DNA of 64,000 nt from Lytechinus variegatus (taxonomy: Eukaryota > Echinodermata > Echinoidea > Temnopleuroida > Toxopneustidae), in assembly GCF_018143015.1 (NCBI RefSeq), contig NC_054751.1, forward strand, positions 26,022,783 through 26,086,782. The letters run 5' to 3'. Below the pieces are notes generated by a model. The model was not told the origin of the DNA. It did not search any database and was given only the letters and a program-made list of their open reading frames with translations. Every line of letters starts with the position of its first letter. Position 1 is the first letter of the stretch. A program made the position numbers and the translations under genes. Of the stretch, positions 55,000 to 64,000 are shown in pieces.

Positions 55000-57370
55000 G
55001 TTTTCCGCTACTCTTATACGAATAGTGCAGTGGGTTCTTAACATGCAAAGGTGGTGACTCTCCTCTAAATGGGGCCTCCATTTTCTGTCTTATCCGGGGG
55101 AAATATCATGAAAGCATGATCAGTGAGAAAGAACATTGAATTTCATCCCACGATATGTAAAATAAACTTGACAAAGATGTTATGTTCATTGTTAACTTGA
55201 ATTGGTGTGTATTTGGACCAGGGGCAGATCCAAGTCATCTGAAAAAATGGCTTTTTTTTTTGTTTCAACAAAATTTGACAAGCAAAAGTTTCTTTTTTAA
55301 GTATAAGGTCTTCACTGTCATATGCAAGATATACAACATTTAACAGAGAAGATTTTAGGCCTTTTTGTGTGGGGAGGGGGGGTGGCACTGGCCAGATGTG
55401 CCCCCAACTGGATCCGCCTCTGCTTTGGACTAAAGTCTGTCATTGTATCACCATTTCATCGTCGTGCCCTGGTGGCTATACTTTTATGATACATTTATAT
55501 ACTTCAACATTCCATTCAAGTTTTGTCGAGCAAAATAAAAAAATCATTGTAATTAGGCTTGTGTTGTTTTTGCTTGTTGAGAAATGGAAAAAATCTGAAA
55601 ACTCGAAATCTGATTGTTTTCTAAAGACAAAATTTCAAGACATAATTTCTTATGTGGTGACTTGATTTGCAACCAAACAGCATTGCGCACTTGGGATTTG
55701 CATATAGTCAGTGGTTTGCATCTCAAACAATTTTGAGGACAGAATTTATGGCAATGGTGGCAATCTCATATTTTCTGAAAACATCCTTAAACCCTTACAG
55801 GCAAAAGAAGGTTGCCCCTTATGTCATAACTTTAATATAGAATTATTCTGAGCTTTCCTCAACTTTTTTTTTGCATTTTCTGATGCAAAGATTGAACAAC
55901 CCACAACATTGTGATTTTTTAGTGTGGTTGTTATACAACTCTGATCAATGAGTCCCTGTTGTTGAAACATTTTTTTTAATATTTTAAATTGGTAAATGAT
56001 TTGTAATAAATTTTGTATTTTGTGATTTACCTTGCAACCGTGGGAAAGATAATAATAATATGAGGCTATTTTATAGCACTTCATATAATGAATAAATAAA
56101 ACAGCAATTAGAAACAAAGTATGAATTAGAATAAGAACTTTTATATAAAGTATGATGCAAAATACTATTAGAAGTAATTAAATATCTAATCATATAACAG
56201 CATATTCATACAATTTAATGGCAGGATGATAAGGTAAACTGGTCATTGCAACAGCTTGTTTTTCTAATGTTGGTTGAAAAGAGGTTTTTTTAAATACATT
56301 CACTATGTGTAAACCATTATTTTCTTACTATATCAAGTTGTTAGATAAAATTCATAAAATCCCACTATGACAGAGGTACGAATTCCTACACTGTGAAACA
56401 ACACAAAAGGTGTTATTGTAACACAGGTTGGTGTTAAACTCACACCATGAATTTAACACTGGTGTAAAATGCCTGGCGTTATCCTCTCAGTAGTTTTAAT
56501 AGTTTTTTCAGTGTACCTTTTCAAATTTTGTTGCTTTTTTGAGGGGGGGGAGAGGTGCCTTGGAAAATACCTTTATTGTGTACTAAAGGGCCTAAATTCT
56601 TGATTATTTTCCTTCGTTGTCATCAACGATGTTGTATCATTTTGTATCATTTTGAGTACTACTGTGGTTTGTAATTATACATTCAATTTTAGTTACACAA
56701 ATCATTAATGTTCCTTTGCAAAAATTTTGGTGTTAAGATAAGACAAGCCTGGTATCTGTATATATTCACTCCAGAGCAGCATTGAAACAATACCCAGTTG
56801 GATTCTGAGCAAACTTTCAGTGGGTGTTTTGAGATAAATGCCAGTTGTGGTCACAATTTCAAAATGAGTTCTTACAAAATGCAATAAAATTACCACCTAA
56901 GTGTATCTTTTTGTATGAATAAAAAGTATGTGCCAAAGGATTACTGAAGAAATTTTGTACTTGCTGAGAAATAAGCAAAATAAGTATGACATCTTGTCTT
57001 GTCTTTCCGTTGATGCCCACAATCAAAGTGTTGATTATTATGGCAAAGTTGAAAAAAGTTGACTTGACCTTGTCTGCGATATCCTACTGTACTGTTGAAC
57101 ATTCAATTTTTTTATTTTTATTTTTTTATTTAAGATAAAACGACATTGCTGGTGATGCCGTTTACATGCTGACCCTTGTCACAAATGTGTCAAGGGTTGC
57201 AGCATCCACTACCTCAGCTGGTAGCCCGTCTCATCAAATTGTCTTTTCCCCAGCATTAATAATACAACTGTTCAGCGTGCACTTATCTTTCTTGTAAGCG
57301 ATCTTCAGCTTAGATTCCATTATTTTACAAAGTTCAGTGAATGTAACTGTACATGTACTTGTATGACCAG
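55000..57370. other. Intergenic stretch with no recognised gene
   Basis: Plain AT-rich sequence with G and C runs. A GGATCC-ended MITE may occupy about 55212-55425. ACACC/GGTGTT-rich words at 56390-56470 recur in mirrored form at 57770-57915 and may be the ends of one further element. Confidence 0.35.
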
Positions 57371-57544
57371 GTGGGTGTTTCATAAAGCTGTTCGTAAGTT
57401 AAGAGCGACTTTAAGAACGACTGGTGATCCTTTCTTATACGTGCTTAACCATCGCTAACGAATACATCATTTACCACAAGAAAGGATCACCAGTCGTTCT
57501 TCAATTTGCTCTTAAATTATGAACAGCTTTATGAAACACCCACC
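57371..57544. mobile_element. MITE B copy, well preserved
   Basis: GTGGGTGTTTCATAAAGCTG, GCGACTTTAAGAACGACTGG, and their inverses ending CAGCTTTATGAAACACCCAC. It abuts the MITE C-like copy at 57547. Confidence 0.88.
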
Positions 57545-57546
57545 TG

Positions 57547-57705
57547 GGCCCAGTAACAACATAAGTTCATAAATAATTGCTAATTTGAAAGAACAATTCT
57601 GATTGGTCCCTAGTTTGTCCACTGAGCAAAAGCACATGCAATGCTAATCTTCATTGGCCATTTCATTTAGCGATTAATCACTAATCTTTGTGTTGGGGAC
57701 CTTGA
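57547..57705. mobile_element. MITE C-like copy, longer subfamily
   Basis: GGGCCCAGTAACAACATAAG at the left. The middle has TCTGATTGGTCCCTAGTTTG, and TTAGCGATTAATCACTAATC with GTGTTGGGGACC closes the right. Relates to the fragment at 8946. Confidence 0.6.
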
Positions 57706-59127
57706 TCTAGGTTTAGGATGATTTGGTAACGATTAACCTTGGTTTTACAGACATTCTTATGAAATCAGTGTTAACTGCAACTACTTTTGTTTATATTCAA
57801 TCAACACCACTGAGTGTCAAAACAACACCTTTTTTATTCCAATCTGATGATGTTTCAACAATAGTGTATGTAGATCCAGGGCTGGTGTCAATTTAACACC
57901 AGTGATTTTGTAGTGTACGTATACATGTATGTTGTATGATCTTTTACTTACAAGGCGAGGATTATGAAATATATGATACATGTAATACTGATTTGTAACT
58001 CATAATTTATGTATATTTTGTTTCTTGAGAATAAAAGTACAATAAAAACCTTTTCTAAAAAGAATTTATGCAAGTGAGTTTGTTTTTATTTCTTCATCAA
58101 TTATAGTCATGTTTTCGCTGTTCATAAAGATATGAATGGTTTGAGTACTATGTGCCAAAACGTGAGCACGAATGATTGTAAAAGCCCAATTTGGCTTTCC
58201 ATACATTTCAGTCTTTTGCAGCTGTTTATAATTTCTTCAAAAATATAAATTCATGGAAAAATCTTTGTCTTTCGTTCAAGGTTAGCAATTTTTTTTCAAA
58301 GACAGACAATACAAGGGGCCACTGTCATGACAGGTGGACATCATAATTGTTCTGAAACTTGCAAAATGGACCCTAAATAAGTAATTTTCCTTTGCTCTCT
58401 GATTCTCTCAACAATTATTCTGTCATATTTTTTGCCACTGAACAGTGCCTGAAATATATTTTGATACTTTGGATGTTAAAAATATACTCTTCTGATTTGT
58501 GCAATATTGATACGCTTTTCAGTGTACACAGGTCCTGGATACAGGTATGTATTGTATGTATTGTCACTCATGGGGAGTGTTAGAAGAAACCTTCAATTAA
58601 TACTGCAAATTTATTTTTGGCCTGTAAATCAAACACAAGCTATGAAATCAATTGCAAATTTGTGATTGATTGCTAATCTGCTTCTTGAAACAAGGAGTGG
58701 AATCTGATTTGCTACAATTCAAATTGATGTATCACTTGTAAATTGCAACAGAATGTTCGCAATTGATTGTGTTTTCTAGCAACACCCCCATAGATGGAAA
58801 CAAGTGGCCATGCCTCCCCGCCCTCATCGGCAGCTTAGAAAAAGATAGGAAAGGGGAAAAGATTAATAATAGTCTAAGAAGGCTGGAAAAATAAAGGAAG
58901 AAAGGGTAGAATTATGAAAAGAAGAAAATCAAGAAAATATGGAGAGGGGAGGATATAATATCAATACTTTACGCCTGTAGTTCACTGTATCAAATTAAAA
59001 TTTCCATTCACACAGTTGAGCTTGCATTGCCTGTTTGAAGGGGAATCCTATACCCAAATGGAAAATAATTTTGGAGGAAAAAGAAAATTGGACCTGCAGA
59101 AAGGTAAAAGTTTAAACGATGTAAAAA

Positions 59128-59405
59128 CAATAGGATGGTTAAAGATATTTTTTTAGTTGTAATCACTATACTTATAAACACTTCAAGTTGTCTACAATTA
59201 TAATGTCATTGTGATTTTGGATCGAACTGCCCTACTCGTCTATTTGATCTAATACATCTTATATAAACGATGTCGGACAACAATAGGATGGTTAAAGATT
59301 TTAGTTGTAATCACTATACCTGTAACCAAGTTGGCAACAATTGTAATGTCATTTTGATTTTTGGATCGATCTGCCCTACTCTTCTATTTGATCTAATACA
59401 TCTTT
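59128..59405. repeat. Tandem duplication, unit of about 153 bases
   Basis: CAATAGGATGGTTAAAGAT at 59128 recurs at 59281. The shared tail is CTATTTGATCTAATACATCT. The second copy is somewhat diverged, with small gaps. Confidence 0.88.
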
Positions 59406-59764
59406 TCTTCCCCCCCCCCTCTCTCTAAAGTTTACTTTAATTTTTATTTTCCTTTCATAAGGATACATTTTGCAACTTTTGTTATATTTTGATTTCCTCC
59501 TCGGTGGAATAGGTCCTTCTGATGAGGCCATAAATCTCTGATAATTAGGTTCTCATTCTATGGGAATGTTGTCCTTACCACTTTTCATAATTTAGAGGAT
59601 AGCCAATTTTAAATTTACAGTCTAGGTGATCTCATTTTAAAACGGTTATAACTTTCTTATTCTGTTTTCTTATTCCTTTTTAACATGGCACTTAAAAATG
59701 TCAACTCGCAAAAATATTGTATCTTGCGCTTTCTACATTCCTTATTTTGTTTTTGTGACTTATG

Positions 59765-59998
59765 AAGGCCTATGATGATAATAAAATAAAAATATTAATA
59801 ATGGTATAATTACCCAAGGTAGTCACTTCAGTTCCCAAAACTGTTCTCCCATTGGACCCTGCTATTATCATTACCCCTGTTTTAGCTCGGCTACCTGGGC
59901 GCTCAAGCATTCAATTAATTTCCTCCTACCGGGTTCCCATTCACATCACCTGGGCTGAGTGCAGCACAATATGGGAAACATGCCACGGCTAGGAATCA
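59765..59998 (-). mobile_element. SINE (copy 11), head missing
   Basis: Minus strand. Keeps GCTGCACTCAGCCCAGGTGA and GAACCCGGTAGGAGGAAATT. The tail side is TTATTTTATTATCATC. The head is replaced by a G/C-run sequence at 60000. Confidence 0.65.
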
Positions 59999-59999
59999 T

Positions 60000-60189
60000 A
60001 GGCGGCGGAAGCGGGGGGGACGTGTCCCCCCCTAAATTTCAGGTGGGGGGGACGGTCCCCCCCTAAAAATTTTTTTGATAACCTTTTTTTTGTTTTTTTG
60101 CTTGTCAATTTTTTTTCCTGCGTCCCCCCCTAACTTCACGTGGCCCCCCTGAAACGTGTGTTGTCCCCCCCTAAAATTTAGGTTGATGA

Positions 60190-60236
<47 letters not shown>

Positions 60237-60240
60237 TGTC
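60000..60240. repeat. G/C runs and a long poly(T)
   Basis: GGGGGGGACGTGTCCCCCCC-like mirror words occur at 60015-60062 and 60120-60180, then about 45 T at 60189-60233. Low complexity, probably a worn MITE with a homopolymer. Confidence 0.7.
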
Positions 60241-61560
60241 AAAAATTTTTGGAACGCTTGTCCTATTTTTTACATTTGAAATGAATTGAAAAAATTGAAA
60301 GACGAGAACCATATACCCACTAAACCACAATGCCACCATATCATATCCATGCTTACAATAGAAGCGCTCCAATATTTTCAAGTCAATAACCCAAACAAAA
60401 TTTATATCACGCTTCGCACGTATATTTGTAAAATATATATCCTCTCCACGATTTCAAAATATGCTTAGAATATCGTTTCAGATCTGAATATCAACAAAAT
60501 TAACGCTCACATTATTTGTTTTGTTAGAATGTTATTCCTGATCAAAAAACGTATTTAAATGATTTAAAGTAAATTAATAAACACAAAATCGCGCTTCGCA
60601 ATATCATTATTTGTTTGATGAGATGATAATACTTCCATGATCATAAATAAAAATCCTGTCAATTATCACTATGTTTGAATGAAACATCCCGTTTTTAGGT
60701 TCGCGCTTTATGTATCCATTTATTTTGACATGATGTACGTATCCAGTATGTGTTCATCAGTTTGTCAAGTCCTAATAAATGTCCATTGTTTTTCAGGTAA
60801 AAATATTAAAAATTTCCACTTGCGCTTGCATTATTCGGGTATAATGTATCCGGGTCTTGGATTCTGCAAATAGTTCCCTTTTCAGGAACATATATCAAAA
60901 GATTTGCCCTCTTATTTGTCCTGTGAGATACATATCTTCCTGATCGTGAATTGTATAAACAGCCCTTAAAATTTACAATGTTTTTCATATCAATATATTA
61001 AACAAATTTCAGTTCATGCTACACGCTTGCACTGTTTATTTAGGCCAAATGATAAATGTTCTGTTGTTTAAAAAAATGAATAAAAATTATTGTAATAATA
61101 ATAAGATTGCTTAAATTTACTACCCCACCAGGGTTTTTGGGGAGCATATTGTGGTGACTATTTCCACCTCCATGATCACAGCTCCATAATTTTTAATTTT
61201 TTTTTTACTTTTCTTTGTCCACAAGGATAGTATTCGCCTTCTATTGGCAGCCCCCCCCCCTCGACAAAAAGTCACTTTTTGCACTATCTGAGAAAAACAA
61301 AAGAAATGCAGGGAAATCAAGCGGCAGGAGTTCTTTTTTTATCAAGTAAGTGTAACAGATTACCGAGGTTGACTAACAAATGTCTAAGCTTAAAACGGGA
61401 ATATTTTTAGCCAAATTATATTTTCATAGGGGTCAAGCAAATATTTTTTTGCTTTATAAGCCATATACATGAAGAAATTGAAATATGATCATTACGGTAC
61501 CTTATTTTGGATCACCCATGGCTGGTCGTTCCCTTAGCAATAAAACTTTTGTCCAATCAG
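60241..61560. other. Intergenic stretch with no recognised gene
   Basis: AT-rich sequence with a few C runs (61250). Open frames are short and look like chance. Confidence 0.4.
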
Positions 61561-61618
61561 AGCTCGAGTTCGGCTCTACCTAGCTATCGACAGAAGAGGG
61601 CGCTAGACGACTATCAGC

Positions 61619-61687
61619 ATGGCGAAACGAAGTCAGGAAGAAGAAAATTTTGGCCTCCAAGCTAAAGAAATCGTCCAATTGCAAGGT
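61619..61687 (+). CDS. Candidate first coding exon of an unidentified gene
   Basis: ATG in a reasonable start context reads MAKRSQEEENFGLQAKEIVQ and LQ, then meets CAAG/GTTAGA, where GT could be a donor just before an in-frame TAG. About 65 bases upstream is TCCAATCAG, a CCAAT-box-like site. The local sequence is richer in CpG than its surroundings. I do not recognise the peptide, and no second exon was found before the window ends, so this may be chance. Confidence 0.2.
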
Positions 61688-61970
61688 TAGACATGATCGT
61701 GAACGATGGATGACTGATCACGTAAGAGCACGACTTTAAGGTGTAAAATATTTCACTATATCCTCAATGATCGACACTATAATTAAGGAAAATTGTCCCG
61801 TGAATCTTCGGCTGGAGTACGGCAACCCAAAGCAGAGCCAGTGGGGAAGGTTCGGCGAGGTTAGGGTTGGGAGGCCGATCATCCGCTAGATAATTTTAAG
61901 TCCTTGCATACGGTATGATGAATGGATTGGTAGTTGACCTCCGCAGGCTGGGTCTGGCTTAGACCAAAAG

Positions 61971-62042
61971 CTTCGGTCTCTGTTATGTTGGTTGTTCAGC
62001 TGAACTCCGTTGGCTTCACTCACCAAATACAGAGACCGAAGT
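61971..62042. repeat. Hairpin with 13-base perfect stem
   Basis: CTTCGGTCTCTGT pairs with ACAGAGACCGAAG across a loop of about 45 bases that holds a second short pairing (GTTGGTTG/ CACTCACCAA). It lies in the CpG-richer block downstream of the candidate exon at 61619. Confidence 0.6.
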
Positions 62043-62332
62043 TGTAGCGCGATCTGTACAGGGGACTCAATGGCCATATGTTTATGTACTTAAGATCGGA
62101 TAAAACGGGGAAGTGAATTTGCGCGACAGCTGAGGTAAGTCACTGTTTTTGTCCCTTTTAACTTGATTTTTCTCCGTTTTTTGGCTATTAATGCCAAGAG
62201 GGAATATTAATTTGCATTTTGGTCGCGTTAATTTTCAAAATTTTTATTCATTAAAGACAAAAATTGAAAAGCCCCGACGGGGGGATTTTGCATTGCAAGT
62301 CCCCTAATGGTGGGTGCACGATAGCGAGCCGT

Positions 62333-62386
62333 CTGTGTACGAGGAGAAATAAAAAAAAATGTTAAAAAACTCCTCGAAACAGACGG
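62333..62386. repeat. Hairpin with interrupted stem
   Basis: AGCCGTCTGTGTACGAGGAG pairs with CTCCTCGAAACAGACGGCT, with one internal mismatch region and an A-rich loop. Confidence 0.65.
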
Positions 62387-62409
62387 CTGCCAGCTGTCTA
62401 GGCGTGGCT

Positions 62410-64000
62410 CTGCATGGAGAAATAGATAAAAGTTATAGGTTTAATCCCAGGATCAACTGTCACAACCCTAGGAAAGGGGTGCTGTTATTTTTTTTTTATT
62501 CAAGGGCAGGAGATAGTCAGAAAAAAACTTGATAAAAATAAAACATATAACCTAACAAAAATTGAAATAATTTTTGCTCTTAATGGTCTGCCATTTGGGA
62601 GCTACAACCTTTTTTTTTTGCTTGTTTTCCTGAAATCCAGAAGGCGCTGCCTATGTTAAATAACACAGCACAAGTTTGAGTCGGGTTTGCTTCAGCACCC
62701 CTGCTTTTCAGGGCCATGTGGCAATTGACTCCAACACTAACTTAGACCTTTCATGATATTTTTGCCCCTCGTCATGTGTGTTGCATGTGTCTGTGTTTGC
62801 GCGCACCCTGTCTACAATATATGGAAGAGGAAAGATCGAAAGATGTCACCAGCACTGATGAAATAAACAGCAGTATTAATAATGGACTGGTCACTTAATA
62901 TATCATGATGATGCCAACTTGTCCTGCCAAACCGGAAATTGCGTTTGGCCATGTTTAAACAAATTTTTATCTTGATCCATAGAATTGGTCTAAGTTTTTT
63001 TTGGGATTTTATTATTTTTTTTCTTATACATCTTGAACAGGTAGAGATTTTAGTAACTCTTATTTCAGAGCTGCCAGCTCTCATTGAGAGTGAGACTGAC
63101 TCATTTTGGTCCTTTCTCTATAATTTGTTAAAATGAATTTGTATGCATTTCGAATTATGTTGGCTGCCCTGCTTATCTTATCCAATTTCGATTAAACTTG
63201 TTTTAAATTGCTCCTCTCATTTTACTCTTTCCAATGACATTGATTCAATCCTTGGGCTTTGGTTTCCCTTAATTTCCTTTTATTTCCTTTGCATTTCCTA
63301 TTTTCCTTCATTTTCTTTTTCCTTTGGTGTGGAATTTTTGGGGCCCTCTCCTCATTAGCTTGCCCCTCCCCCTTCATAAAGCATGAATGGGCAGTAGGGG
63401 GCCTTGTAATAGAGCCCTTTGCATGTATGCGAAGCCCCTGCCGGGTATTGTAGTTATACAACTGAAGATGAAATATCGAGTAAAAGAATCACTTGCATCT
63501 CATATCTGTATTGAATTCATTTTAATGTAGAGTACCAAAGTGGATTTAAAGAAAATAATGATAAAATTAAAAACCCATTTTGATATCTATGAAATCTGGA
63601 ATATAGCACATGTATACAATTAGGCTAAAGGCCTACATTTGACATATTCATTGTCCCTAGAGATAAAAATTAAAACTAGATTATGAATATTTTTGAGTTT
63701 GGACCTTGATGAATTTTGCTCACTAATTTCTTCTTATTCATTTTGGTTTTACAAAAAAATGGTACAGTAGAGTACAATTTGTGGTTTTCTGAAATGGCAT
63801 TACTAAATTGATTTAATAGCCTCGGGAGCGATTTATCTCTTTTAAAAAGACCAGTGATACTGCCATAAAAGAATTTGTGGTTAATATTCATTGTCGCAGA
63901 TTTAACTTTACACATTGAACTCACTCTTGAAATTTTCAATTATCATTATTGAGGAATCATGTGATATGCGCTTAGATTGAGGAATCATGACTGTTTTTAT
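62410..64000. other. Right end of the window, no recognised gene
   Basis: AT-rich with pyrimidine tracts (63240-63350). Short open frames only, none with recognisable similarity. Confidence 0.4.

Noticed and set aside
57120-57300. LINE coding remnant
   Set aside because: The antisense translation has a few suggestive residues but several stops and no clear motif.

Overview
This is an animal nuclear DNA window. It is AT-rich, intron-rich and crowded with short inverted-repeat transposons, tRNA-derived SINEs and GAT/TCA microsatellites. The mix of repeats and the divergence of the proteins from their vertebrate counterparts point to a marine invertebrate deuterostome. An echinoderm such as a sea urchin is my best guess, but this is inference and not a species call.

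Three host genes were reconstructed exon by exon, and every intron has GT..AG borders with matching codon phases. (1) EXOC4/Sec8, plus strand, 10927-31254: 19 exons encode the C-terminal 831 residues of this exocyst subunit. The first roughly 150 residues must lie left of the window, so 1-10926 is one long repeat-filled intron. (2) FAM136A, minus strand, 39415-37772: complete, 3 exons, 144 residues with four CX3C motifs. (3) RPIA, ribose-5-phosphate isomerase A, plus strand, 39666-51335: complete, 8 exons, 273 residues with all catalytic residues. EXOC4 and FAM136A converge, and candidate poly(A) signals face each other about 50 bases apart. FAM136A and RPIA diverge from a 250-base shared spacer that probably acts as a bidirectional promoter. 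A weak candidate first exon of a fourth gene sits at 61619.

Region by region: 1-10.9 kb holds a nested set of inverted-repeat elements. A foldback element with minisatellite termini (2680-8450) is split by a 3.6-kb element (4780-8366) that has its own terminal inverted repeats, ten copies of a 14-base motif and a 195-codon ORF of unknown function. From 10.7 to 31.3 kb are the EXOC4 exons, with a decayed duplicate of the first visible exon just upstream of it. From 31.3 to 37.8 kb lie the EXOC4 3' flank with a degenerate tandem array of about 135 bases, a SINE and a recent 177-base tandem duplication. The first RPIA intron holds a 5'-truncated LINE (reverse transcriptase) inserted in a GAT-rich minisatellite. 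From 51.3 to 64 kb no confident coding gene is seen, only several well-formed MITEs, a tandem duplication and low-complexity tracts.

The three host genes are not an operon or one pathway: vesicle tethering, mitochondrial intermembrane-space biology and the pentose phosphate pathway are simply neighbours. No virus-like or LTR element was recognised.
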